From JBDKGH01 sp039798265 (lineage in GTDB: Bacteria > Bacteroidota > Bacteroidia > Flavobacteriales_D > Sanyastnellaceae): a stretch of 11,497 bases of DNA. The stretch spans positions 1-11,497 of the forward strand of contig JBDKGH010000128.1 in assembly GCA_039798265.1 (NCBI GenBank). The letters run 5' to 3'. Below, in pieces: positions 1 through 6,496 of the stretch (its first letter is position 1; the number at the start of each line of letters is the position of its first letter). The notes beneath the pieces are model-generated. The model was given only the letters and a program-made list of their open reading frames with translations, was not told the origin of the DNA and searched no databases. Both the position numbers and the translations under genes were made by a program.

Positions 1-1385
1 GTCAGTTTTACTTTCTTCGTGAACACTTTCCTCAAGTCGGAAAATCTATTGTAGCTATTGCTCAGGATACACTCAACAATATGTGGTTTTACTCCAATGA
101 TAAAAAAATCCAGGAGTTTACAGGCAACGAAATCATTTCAGCCGACATAGACCTCAATGGCGACAATCCGGAAGTACTGGCCATGGCGAGTGATCGAACA
201 GGGCACATGATCCTTTTAACCACCTCTGGGGTAGCGAGCATAGGAACAAACGGCACTAATCTGCGCTATTTTTCTACCGAAGACAAAATCAATTCTAACT
301 TCCTCAACGTAATTACTCGCGACCGCCTGGGTCAAATGTGGATTGGCACAGAAGACGCCATGATCCGCTGTAAAAAATACGTTTCTGCCAAATACAAACA
401 GCCCATTACTCGAATTCAAAAAGTAATGGTAATGCTTCAACCTACCGATACACTTAACCATGTATTTGAGCCCGATGAAAACCATTTTGCTTTTCATATT
501 GCGGGTCTATGGTACTCTGATCCAGAAGAAGTACAATACGAGTACAAAATGGAAGGCTTCGACCTCGATTGGGTGCGTACGAAAGATCAAAACATTGTTT
601 TTTCAAAGCTTCCTCCAGGTCATTATAAATTTCGTGTTCGATCTTACATTGGTAATGACCGCGAAAAATCAAATGAACAGGTTTATGAATTCACTATTAA
701 ACGACCAATACAAGATCGCACCTGGTTTGTTGTGTTGGTGATCTTTGCCATCATTGCGGGCATTGTGCTTATCGTAAAATTGCGACTGACCGCATTGCGA
801 AAAAAAGAAGCTGTGCAGCGCGAACTTTTCCAAAGTCAACTTGAAACACTACGCAACCAGGTTAATCCTCACTTTTTATTCAACTCGTTTAACACGCTCA
901 TTACTACCATCGCAAAAAGCAAAGAAGAAGGAATCGACTACGTAGAAAAACTGTCCGATTACTTCCGAATCATACTTCAGCAACGTGATAAAGAAACCAT
1001 TTCGGTGCGAGAAGAATTGGATTTAGTCGAGTACTATTTTTTCCTACAGAAAAAAAGATTTGGTGATAATCTTCAAGTGGACATTGATGTTTCTGACCTT
1101 GCTTTAAACTCCATTATTCCACCCATGTCCATTCAGATTTTGGCAGAAAACGCGATCAAACACAACATCATCACCAAAGCCAAACCTCTGAAAATACGCA
1201 TCTTTTCCACGGACAATGAAATTGTAGTAGAAAATAACTTACAGGAAAAAACAACCAAAGAAGTAAGCACAGGTGTTGGACTCAACAACATTGTCAACCG
1301 TTATCAAATTCTGTTTAATCGCTCGATAAAAGCCGTTAAAAAAGAAACGATATTTGAAATCAGACTTCCCATTATTCTACCCTAA
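1..1385 (+). CDS. Two-component sensor histidine kinase, LytS/YehU type with beta-propeller and Y_Y_Y domains (5' partial)
   Basis: The reading frame is open from base 3, so the true start lies upstream; the ATG at 81 is internal. Residues below are numbered from that ATG. Two Reg_prop-like beta-propeller blades are visible: one spans the window start to about residue 5 (AQDTLNNMWFYS) and one lies at 81-96 (DRLGQMWIGTEDAMIRC). A Y_Y_Y domain occupies about 135-208 (YKMEGFDLDW, LPPGHYKFRVRS), then one membrane helix at about 213-234 and a coiled linker. The PF06580 kinase core carries the phospho-acceptor His264 in NPHFLFNSFN. The N-box is ILAENAIKHN (353-362) and the ATP-lid glycines are GVGLNNI (398-404). 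The order matches the SusR/BT-type family: periplasmic propeller sensor, membrane helix, cytoplasmic kinase. It should phosphorylate the adjacent LytTR regulator, 12 bp downstream. The ligand cannot be told from the sequence. Confidence 0.93.
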   Translation, partial: QFYFLREHFPQVGKSIVAIAQDTLNNMWFYSNDKKIQEFTGNEIISADIDLNGDNPEVLAMASDRTGHMILLTTSGVASIGTNGTNLRYFSTEDKINSNFLNVITRDRLGQMWIGTEDAMIRCKKYVSAKYKQPITRIQKVMVMLQPTDTLNHVFEPDENHFAFHIAGLWYSDPEEVQYEYKMEGFDLDWVRTKDQNIVFSKLPPGHYKFRVRSYIGNDREKSNEQVYEFTIKRPIQDRTWFVVLVIFAIIAGIVLIVKLRLTALRKKEAVQRELFQSQLETLRNQVNPHFLFNSFNTLITTIAKSKEEGIDYVEKLSDYFRIILQQRDKETISVREELDLVEYYFFLQKKRFGDNLQVDIDVSDLALNSIIPPMSIQILAENAIKHNIITKAKPLKIRIFSTDNEIVVENNLQEKTTKEVSTGVGLNNIVNRYQILFNRSIKAVKKETIFEIRLPIILP

Positions 1386-1397
1386 AAAAAGTGAACT

Positions 1398-2162
1398 ATG
1401 AAAGCATTTTTGATTGAAGACGAACCCATGGCTTTGGAAAGACTTGTTCAAATAATGAACGAAGTAGCTCCTTCCATTCAGATTGTTGGCGAAGCCGACA
1501 GTGTAGAATCTGCCATTGATTGGCTTTCAAACAATGCCACGCCCGATATCATTTTCTCTGACATTCAATTAGGCGACGGCACCTGCTTTGAGGTGTTCTC
1601 TTCTTGCTCTCCCAAGTGTCCGATTATTTTTATAACGGCCTATCAAGAGCATGCCATCGAAGCATTCAAGGTAAACGCGATTGACTATTTGCTCAAGCCT
1701 CTCAAAAAAGAGGATTTAGAACGTGCTGTGGCCAAGCTTTCTCCTAAAGCAACTCCGAGTGCGGCATCCATCGATTACACACAATTGGCTCAAGCCATTT
1801 TGCGAGAAGAACAAAAATTCAATCGCCGATACCTCATTCGTTATGGAGAGCAAATACGAACCATTACTTCTGACGATATCGCCTACATCTACACCACGCT
1901 GAAATCGGTATTTATGGTCACACATGCCGGCAAGGAATATCCATTCGACAAAAGCCTTGACGCGCTAGAAAAAGAGCTAGATCCAAAGAAGTTCTTTCGC
2001 ATCAATCGCCAGTTTATCATCAGCTTCAAATCCATTGGCAAAATGCACCCTGCATCCAAATCGCGAGTGCAATTGGAGCTAACCCCCGAGTACAAAGGCG
2101 ATGAAGTGATCGTAAGCACTGAAAAATCTCCTCTTTTCAAAGAATGGTTGGGCGATCATTAG
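1398..2162 (+). CDS. LytTR-family DNA-binding response regulator
   Basis: The protein has 254 residues, usual for the LytR/AgrA/YehT type. The receiver domain spans about 1-118, with acidic residues E7-D8-E9 and the phospho-acceptor Asp55 (IIFSDIQLGDG). Thr80 (FITAYQ) and Lys100 (YLLKPLK) complete the active site. A LytTR domain occupies about 143-250, recognisable from RYLIRYGEQI, the strand IAYIYTTLKSVFMV and FFRINRQFIISF. It lies 12 bp after the kinase gene with no terminator between them, so the two are a co-transcribed pair. It should bind DNA as a phosphorylated dimer. Its targets are unknown; the heme-lipoprotein operon starting 225 bp downstream is a candidate by position only. Confidence 0.95.
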   Translation: MKAFLIEDEPMALERLVQIMNEVAPSIQIVGEADSVESAIDWLSNNATPDIIFSDIQLGDGTCFEVFSSCSPKCPIIFITAYQEHAIEAFKVNAIDYLLKPLKKEDLERAVAKLSPKATPSAASIDYTQLAQAILREEQKFNRRYLIRYGEQIRTITSDDIAYIYTTLKSVFMVTHAGKEYPFDKSLDALEKELDPKKFFRINRQFIISFKSIGKMHPASKSRVQLELTPEYKGDEVIVSTEKSPLFKEWLGDH

Positions 2163-2172
2163 GCTGTTCTTC

Positions 2173-2195
2173 AAGAGCGCATTTCGCCCTCTTTT
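2173..2195 (+). terminator. Weak terminator-like hairpin after the response regulator
   Basis: AAGAG (2173-2177) pairs with CTCTT (2189-2193) around an 11-nt loop that can form further GC pairs, and the next two bases are TT. It begins 10 bases after the stop codon. The stem is short and the U-tract poor, so termination would be partial at best. Confidence 0.35.
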
Positions 2196-2299
2196 AAGCA
2201 ATCGCCGAGTAATCATAACATTTCCCTTTCTCAGCGGAATTTTTTAACGGTTGAACCTCTTCTGAGGCCACCTGTTTTTAAGACAATGGAGATGAACAA

Positions 2300-2352
2300 C
2301 CCGTTGGGGACACTTTTTTTCCCAATGGGCATTAAGCCCGCAATAAATTGGG
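2300..2352 (+). promoter_or_regulatory. Leader with mutually exclusive hairpins upstream of the heme-lipoprotein operon
   Basis: Structure one pairs CCCGTTGGG (2300-2308) with CCCAATGGG (2321-2329), nine pairs including one G-U, around a 12-nt loop holding a T7 run. Structure two reuses the same bases: CCCAAT (2321-2326) pairs with ATTGGG (2347-2352), enclosing GGGC/GCCC (2327-2330 / 2336-2339). It is followed by the pyrimidine-rich stretch TCTTTCTTTC. The two folds cannot coexist, which is the geometry of an attenuator. No transcription start was located upstream, so its use is inference. The rest of the 225-bp gap holds no gene that I can see. Confidence 0.3.
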
Positions 2353-2387
2353 TCTTTCTTTCGATTTTTGTATCATAATTCAGGCTT

Positions 2388-3095
2388 ATGAAAAAGATAT
2401 CTTTCGCAATCAGCATCTTCGCCCTTCTCGTGATTGTTGCGTGCCAACATAATCCAGAAGATATTGTGGTAGATAACGGCGGAGGTAACAACGGCGGTAC
2501 TGATACCATCATCATCGCTGGGTGTGATCCTGATACGGTTTATTTTCAAAACACCATTCTGCCCTTACTCGTAAGCAACTGCGCCATGTCCGACTGTCAC
2601 GATCAAGTAGACCCTGAAAGCGATGTTCGACTCTATGACTATGCCACCATTATGGAACAGGTAGAAGCCGGCGATCTCAATAGCAGTGACTTATGGGAAG
2701 CGATCAATGAGCCAGATCCCGCGGACATTATGCCTCCTTCGCCTTACGCACCGCTATCATCGAGTGATATTGCCCTCATCCAAACTTGGATACTCCAAGG
2801 CGCACTCAATAACAGTTGTGAAGACTGCGATCCTACAGCATCCAGCTTTGCTAATAACATTGCGCCCTTGATCGACCTTTACTGCAGCGGCTGTCACGGC
2901 GGAGCTAGCCCTGACGGTGGTTTGTCACTTCTCACCTATGATGACATCAGCGGTTCTGCATTAGATGGAAGCCTCATGCACTCCCTCAACGGTACAGGAG
3001 GATACACCCTTATGCCTGACAATACCAGCGGTTTGCCACAGTGCTACAAAGACCAAGTAGCTGCATGGATCGCTGCGGGTGCACCCAACAACTAA
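2388..3095 (+). CDS. Lipoprotein with two c-type cytochrome (heme-binding) modules
   Basis: Residues 1-18 form a lipoprotein signal ending IVA-C19, so the mature protein is lipid-anchored. A Gly/Asn/Asp-rich linker (about 28-42) follows. Two homologous modules come next. Module 1 (about 46-141) has C65-AMSD-C70-H71, a CX4CH heme motif, and a possible axial Met115 (DIMPP). Module 2 (about 147-235) has the canonical C166-SG-C169-H170 and Met209 (TLMPD). Each opens with a CDP motif (Cys46, Cys147) about 20 residues before the heme motif, and each has a (T/A)WI..GA helix at its end. This indicates internal duplication. It probably binds two hemes c and carries electrons at the periplasmic or outer membrane face. 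Partner and substrate are unknown. The next gene, 16 bp downstream, encodes a third such module. Confidence 0.82.
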   Translation: MKKISFAISIFALLVIVACQHNPEDIVVDNGGGNNGGTDTIIIAGCDPDTVYFQNTILPLLVSNCAMSDCHDQVDPESDVRLYDYATIMEQVEAGDLNSSDLWEAINEPDPADIMPPSPYAPLSSSDIALIQTWILQGALNNSCEDCDPTASSFANNIAPLIDLYCSGCHGGASPDGGLSLLTYDDISGSALDGSLMHSLNGTGGYTLMPDNTSGLPQCYKDQVAAWIAAGAPNN

Positions 3096-3111
3096 TCGAT
3101 TTTTCGAACAT

Positions 3112-3489
3112 ATGAAAGCCCTAAAAATCACTCTTTTCTTTGTCGCTTTAGTGAGCATTTTTGTTTCGTGTTATTACGACAACGAAGAGTATTTGTATGG
3201 TGGAACTACCAACTGCGACACCACGGATTATACCTTCACTACCCGCGTGTATCCGATTATTGAAAACAACTGTCTTTCTGGTTGTCACTCTCAGTCCTCC
3301 GGATCTGGCGGCATAGTGCTAGAAGGATTTGTGAACGTTGTCAACTTAGCTGCATCTGGCCAATTAATGTGCACCATCGAACAGAACGGTGGTGGATGCT
3401 CGCCGATGCCCAAAAACAGCCCTAAATTAAGTGACTGCGATATCAAAGCCATTCAAACATGGATTGATAACGGATCACCTCAAAACTAA
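3112..3489 (+). CDS. Mono-heme c-type cytochrome lipoprotein
   Basis: I place the start at 3112 rather than at an in-frame ATG at 3079, because 3079 lies inside the preceding gene while 3112 gives a clean lipoprotein signal (MKALKITLFFVALVSIFVSC, Cys20). The protein has 125 residues. One heme module matches those of the upstream protein: CDT at 35-37, then C54-LSG-C58-H59, a CX3CH motif instead of CXXCH. Met99 (SPMPK) is a possible sixth ligand, and the end is IQTWIDNGSPQN. Cys35 and Cys109 correspond to Cys147 and Cys219 of the upstream protein and could form a disulfide. It lies 16 bp after its paralogue and 9 bp before the OB-fold gene, so it is clearly in the same operon. An electron-carrier role is inferred from the heme motif. 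Confidence 0.8.
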   Translation: MKALKITLFFVALVSIFVSCYYDNEEYLYGGTTNCDTTDYTFTTRVYPIIENNCLSGCHSQSSGSGGIVLEGFVNVVNLAASGQLMCTIEQNGGGCSPMPKNSPKLSDCDIKAIQTWIDNGSPQN

Positions 3490-3498
3490 AAACTCAAC

Positions 3499-3909
3499 AT
3501 GAAAAAAGTATTAATCGTCGCTGCAATACTTGCAGTTATTGGAACTGTTGTATTGCTATACGTTTGGTACAAGCCTCATCAAACGGCCGCAGACATGGAA
3601 ATCGTTGGCGAAGTAAGTGCCACTGATTTATTCCTTGCTTTCCAAAATGACGAACAAGGATCATACACCAAATATGTAGGCGAGAACAAAGCCGTAAAAG
3701 TAACGGGCACACTCGAAGCTGTTGTTACTGGTGATAATGGCCAGAAAAGTTACTCCTTTGCCACTGGCGATATGCTAGGTGTAGTCAGCTGCACCTTTGC
3801 CGAAGGAGAAGAAGTAAAAGAAGAAATTGGCGCTAGCTATACCTTTTATGGCATTTGTTCGGGATACCTTACCGATGTAGTCCTCAACCAATGCGTTTTG
3901 GCCGAATAA
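3499..3909 (+). CDS. Membrane-anchored OB-fold protein (tRNA_anti-like family)
   Basis: The protein has 136 residues. One N-terminal membrane helix (about 4-23) is followed by YKPHQTA, close to the (N)KPHR motif typical of this family. The OB-like core has LFLAFQNDEQGSYTKYVG (44-61), VKVTGTL (66-72), GVVSCTF (94-100) and a terminal DVVLNQCVL. These features match the Bacteroidota family named tRNA_anti-like (PF12869). That name reflects the fold only and does not show nucleic-acid binding; the anchor suggests the domain is outside the cytoplasm. Cys98, Cys120 and Cys132 could be redox-active or form a disulfide. The gene starts 9 bp after the mono-heme lipoprotein gene and precedes yceI. Its function is unknown. 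Confidence 0.8.
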   Translation: MKKVLIVAAILAVIGTVVLLYVWYKPHQTAADMEIVGEVSATDLFLAFQNDEQGSYTKYVGENKAVKVTGTLEAVVTGDNGQKSYSFATGDMLGVVSCTFAEGEEVKEEIGASYTFYGICSGYLTDVVLNQCVLAE

Positions 3910-3938
3910 TTGTCTAGCGTTGCCCTAACCTACTTTAC
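3909..3938 (+). promoter_or_regulatory. Possible internal promoter before yceI
   Basis: ATTG (3909-3912) and TACTTTAC (3931-3938) are separated by 18 bp and resemble the Bacteroidota -33 (TTTG) and -7 (TAnnTTTG) elements, with one and two mismatches. The 68-bp gap is the longest within this operon, so separate expression of yceI and the barrel gene is plausible. The match is imperfect. Confidence 0.25.
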
Positions 3939-3977
3939 GTAGTACCAAACGAAATACACATTACAAATTTAACCCTC

Positions 3978-4532
3978 ATGAAAAAAATCACCTTCCTCTT
4001 CGCCCTAGCGATCCTCTTTAGCCAAGCCGCTTTCGCTCAAAAATACTTTACCAAAGCGGGTAATGTTACCTTCTTCTCTCATACCGATATTGAAGACATT
4101 AAAGGTGACAACAACGTGGCAACCATCGTTATCGATGCGGCTACTGGAAATATGGAAGTAGCTGTTCTTGTAAAATCTTTCCGATTTGAAAAAGCTCTTC
4201 TTGAAGAACACTTCAATGAGAACTACATGGAATCAACCAAATTTCCAAAAGCTAACTTCAAAGGAAAAATTGAAAACATCAGTGCTATCAACTTTAAAAA
4301 AGATGGTACTTACACCGCTCAAATCACTGGTGATCTTACCATGCACGGCGTAACAAAAAAAATCACCACTACCGGAACCATCACCGTTGCGGGCGGAAAA
4401 ATCACAGCTGATTGCAAATTCATCGTTAATCCAAAAGATTACAACATCGCTATTCCAGATGTAGTGAAAAAACAGATCTCTGAAAAAATCGAAGTGACCG
4501 TTAAAGCCAAACTCGAAGAGTTGGTTAAATAA
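3978..4532 (+). CDS. Secreted YceI-family protein (polyisoprenoid-binding lipocalin-like fold)
   Basis: The protein has 184 residues, usual for YceI. A Sec signal peptide ends AAFA-Q at about residue 20. The mature part shows the YceI pattern: VTFFSHTDIEDIKGDN near the N-terminus, a MESTKFPKANFKG segment, then GDLTMHGVTKKITTTGT and NPKDYNIAIPDVV. The last resembles the region after the hydrophobic pocket in family members. Proteins of this family bind long isoprenoid chains such as quinones or polyprenols in the periplasm. Together with the cytochrome lipoproteins, this suggests handling of a quinone-like lipid, which is inference. The stop codon is followed 5 bp later by the barrel gene, and a terminator-like hairpin lies just inside that gene. 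Confidence 0.92.
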   Translation: MKKITFLFALAILFSQAAFAQKYFTKAGNVTFFSHTDIEDIKGDNNVATIVIDAATGNMEVAVLVKSFRFEKALLEEHFNENYMESTKFPKANFKGKIENISAINFKKDGTYTAQITGDLTMHGVTKKITTTGTITVAGGKITADCKFIVNPKDYNIAIPDVVKKQISEKIEVTVKAKLEELVK

Positions 4533-4537
4533 TATTT

Positions 4538-5464
4538 ATGATGATTCAACCATCTTACCATTTTTTAAAGTCAGGGCTAATGCTATTAGCTCTGACTTTT
4601 TCAGTAAGCGCCTTCGCTCAGCCTGATGATGAAAACGATTTGCTTTCATTACTCGGCGAAGAAGAAACCACCGACTACGCCACAGCTACTTTCAAAGGAA
4701 CACGTGTCATCAATATGCACTCCATCGAAAACGTTGCCGCAGGAGTTCTCGATTTCCGCATTTCGCACCGTTTTGGTTTTATCAATACGGGAGCCTATGA
4801 GTTCTTCGGTCTCGATGGTGCTACTCTTCGTCTTGGATTCGAGTACGGTATTACTGATCGATTGATGGTGGGAATTGGTAGGTCTAGTAACAACAAAGCT
4901 TTCGACGCTTTTGGAAAATTCAAAATACTGCGCCAAAGCTCTGGGAAGAAAAACGTGCCTATAACCTTGAGTGTTTTTTCTTCTGTTGTTTGCAACACCA
5001 TTAAATGGCAAGACCCCGATCGTCAAAATTATTTCTCATCGCGACTTTCTTATTCGCATCAAATTTTGATCGGCCGCAAATTCAACGATAACTTTTCTCT
5101 GCAAGTGACACCCACACTCGTTCACCGTAATTTGGTTGAAACTGCTGCGGAAAAAAATGATGTTTACGCTTTAGGCATCGGCGGTCGACATAAATTGACC
5201 AAACGTACCTCTATCAACGCTGAGTACTTTTATGTAATGCCTAATCAATTGGCCGATAAATACACGAATTCTCTTTCGGTTGGCTTCGATATCGAAACAG
5301 GTGGTCACGTATTCCAGTTGCACTTTACCAATAGCACAGGTATGGTTGAACCTACTTTTGTAACAGAAACTGTGGGAGAATGGCTCAAAGGTGATATTCA
5401 CTTTGGATTCAATGTATCACGCGTTTTCACTGTAAAAGAGCGAAAAGAACCTGTAGAACAATAA
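4538..5464 (+). CDS. DUF5777 family outer-membrane beta-barrel protein
   Basis: The protein has 308 residues. The signal peptide ends VSAFA-Q at about residue 27, and an acidic segment (DDENDLLSLLGEEE) follows. The core then shows the DUF5777 signature: RVINMHSIENVAAGVLDFR, ISHRFGFIN, YEFFGLDGATLRLGFEYGI, DRLMVGIGRS, QNYFSSRLSYSHQ and PTLVHRNLVE. Alternating beta-strands with aromatic girdles fit an outer-membrane barrel of about 12-14 strands; the strand count is an estimate. No function is established for the family. Start: ATG at 4538 or 4541; ATG at 4580 would leave a signal peptide without a basic N-region, so it is disfavoured. The gene lies 5 bp after yceI and ends the operon. Its companions suggest a channel or anchor for an envelope redox system, which is inference. 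Confidence 0.9.
   Translation: MMIQPSYHFLKSGLMLLALTFSVSAFAQPDDENDLLSLLGEEETTDYATATFKGTRVINMHSIENVAAGVLDFRISHRFGFINTGAYEFFGLDGATLRLGFEYGITDRLMVGIGRSSNNKAFDAFGKFKILRQSSGKKNVPITLSVFSSVVCNTIKWQDPDRQNYFSSRLSYSHQILIGRKFNDNFSLQVTPTLVHRNLVETAAEKNDVYALGIGGRHKLTKRTSINAEYFYVMPNQLADKYTNSLSVGFDIETGGHVFQLHFTNSTGMVEPTFVTETVGEWLKGDIHFGFNVSRVFTVKERKEPVEQ
4567..4601 (+). terminator. Terminator-like hairpin inside the first codons of the DUF5777 gene
   Basis: The left arm (4567-4581) and right arm (4585-4599) form 15 consecutive base pairs, one of them G-U, around a 3-nt loop (GCT). A TTTTT run (4597-4601) closes the structure. The G-U pair is favourable only in plus-strand RNA, the direction of transcription. 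The hairpin covers codons 11-21 of the barrel gene, so it could end transcription after yceI when the barrel start is not being translated. It could also slow translation initiation. The fold is certain as sequence; regulatory use is inferred. Confidence 0.55.
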
Positions 5465-5493
5465 GGCGTTTTTATTAACCACTCTACTTCTTG

Positions 5494-5528
5494 AATACCT
5501 CGGTTTAGTTAATCTACTCCGAGGTATT
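5494..5528. terminator. Shared stem-loop between convergent barrel gene and queE
   Basis: AATACCTCGG (5494-5503) and CCGAGGTATT (5519-5528) form a perfect 10-bp stem with a 15-nt loop. It begins 29 bases after the barrel stop. Its right arm is the last codons of queE, and the queE stop (5509-5511) lies in the loop. Neither side has a good U-tract, so termination efficiency is uncertain, but the position between converging genes fits a two-way terminator. Confidence 0.5.
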
Positions 5529-6123
5529 TGTGTGTTTGGACACTAATGCGCCATTGGGTGTGCTTTCGAATAAAGTCCAAAATCAAGGGCGTATTTTGTT
5601 CTTTTTTATCCCACTCAGATTGTAAAAAAAGGCTAGCGTATTCATTCACTTTTTCCGCATGGCCTGCTGCCCAAGCAATATCGGAGGAATGAAAAACAAC
5701 CACCTTCAACTCGTCTGTTTGAGCATAAATACTTTCAACAGGCGCTTTAAATTTTTTCGGTGAAAAAGTAACCCAATCCCATTCTCCCGTCAACTCATGT
5801 GTGCCGCTGGTTTCAATATGCGTTCTCACCGAAATGGCCTTCAATTCCGCTGTTAATGGCCCCAAATCGTACATGGCTGGTTCGCCTCCGGTAATGACCA
5901 CAATAGGAGCTCCAGAAGACTGAACATCATGCACGAGAGATTCAACCGTGCGTTGCGGATGTTTGGAAGCATCCCAACTCTCTTTTACATCGCACCAAAC
6001 ACAGCCTACATCACAACCACCTAAACGGATGAAGTAGGCAGGTGTGCCCGCATGGAAACCTTCCCCTTGAACGGTGTAAAAAGTTTCCATAACTGGAAGT
6101 GTGGGATATTTACTTTGAGACAT
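5509..6123 (-). CDS. queE: 7-carboxy-7-deazaguanine synthase (radical SAM)
   Basis: The enzyme converts 6-carboxy-5,6,7,8-tetrahydropterin to 7-carboxy-7-deazaguanine, the ring-contraction step that leads to preQ0 and queuosine in tRNA. It uses a [4Fe-4S] cluster, S-adenosylmethionine and magnesium. The protein has 204 residues, as usual. The N-terminal substrate region is METFYTVQGEG (12-22), followed by FIRLGGC. The cluster cysteines are C37, C41 and C44 (CDVGCVWC, the CX3CX2C form). The SAM-binding TGGEP lies at 78-82 and HIETSGT about 25 residues further on. No other queuosine gene (queC, queD, queF) is in the window. It converges on the DUF5777 gene and shares a stem-loop with it. A promoter sits immediately before the start codon. 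Confidence 0.95.
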   Translation of the reverse strand: MSQSKYPTLPVMETFYTVQGEGFHAGTPAYFIRLGGCDVGCVWCDVKESWDASKHPQRTVESLVHDVQSSGAPIVVITGGEPAMYDLGPLTAELKAISVRTHIETSGTHELTGEWDWVTFSPKKFKAPVESIYAQTDELKVVVFHSSDIAWAAGHAEKVNEYASLFLQSEWDKKEQNTPLILDFIRKHTQWRISVQTHKYLGVD

Positions 6124-6130
6124 GAGCTTG

Positions 6131-6163
6131 CAAAAATACGAGCAAAAAAAAGAATCTGCACAA
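6131..6163 (-). promoter_or_regulatory. queE promoter, nearly leaderless
   Basis: On the minus strand TATTTTTG (6138 to 6131) is an exact match to the Bacteroidota -7 element TAnnTTTG. A TTG (6163 to 6161) lies 22 bp upstream, slightly farther than the usual 19-21. A start about six bases past the -7 element would fall near 6125, two or three bases before the queE ATG at 6123. Confidence 0.45.
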
Positions 6164-6473
6164 GCTCTAGGAATGTTATCGGATCAGATTCAAAGATTAC
6201 CCTTTCAGGTCGTTTCAGGGTGATGAAACAGTTCCGCGACTTTGTTAGCCGCATTCTTTGTCGGTTAGTCCAGCATGCCAACCTTTCTGCCCTTTCCTAA
6301 TGCTCGTACAGATTCACTAAAAGGCCTTTTCCTTTGAAAAGACCGGAGAACTTCGCTCGAGTCGTATTCTCCTGCAAAGCGTCTATCGAATCGAATTGCA
6401 GATTAAAGCTATCCTTTTTCACCTACCTTCAATGCATAATGAACTATTGGTTTTCAACTATCTACCAACAGGC

Positions 6474-6495
6474 TTTATGCACCAAAGTGCATAAA
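6474..6495 (-). terminator. Perfect 9-bp hairpin just after the stop of the 6497-7036 gene
   Basis: TTTATGCAC (6474-6482) and GTGCATAAA (6487-6495) pair fully around a 4-base loop. It begins one base after the stop codon of the minus-strand gene. There is no U-tract beyond it, so it may protect the mRNA 3' end rather than terminate transcription by itself. Confidence 0.4.
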
Positions 6496-6496
6496 C

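Larger units (their letters stand above)
6124..6496. other. 373-bp region without a recognisable gene
   Basis: Apart from the queE promoter at its left edge and the hairpin at its right edge, I see no coding frame with family features and no tRNA, tmRNA, RNase P or SRP RNA signature. Three inverted repeats follow one another: GGCCTTTT/AAAAGACC (6323-6330 / 6337-6344, one mismatch), GGAGAA/TTCTCC (6345-6350 / 6367-6372) and TGCAA/TTGCA (6373-6377 / 6396-6400). A small structured RNA is possible but unsupported by any known motif. Confidence 0.4.

Noticed and set aside
2248..2308. Possible LytTR half-sites (CGGTTGA at 2248-2254 and CCGTTGG at 2301-2307)
   Set aside because: They are 53 bp apart instead of about two helical turns, and one lies within a hairpin arm; too weak to call an operator.
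2363..2370. GATTTTTG as a -7 element for the heme-lipoprotein operon
   Set aside because: The first base of TAnnTTTG mismatches and no TTTG lies 19-21 bp upstream.
3079..3111. Earlier in-frame ATG for the mono-heme lipoprotein
   Set aside because: It lies within the preceding gene and would put 11 polar residues before a perfect lipoprotein signal; ATG at 3112 fits better.
6381..6400. TTCGATTC-like T-loop on the minus strand suggesting a tRNA
   Set aside because: No matching T stem, anticodon arm or acceptor stem can be formed around it.
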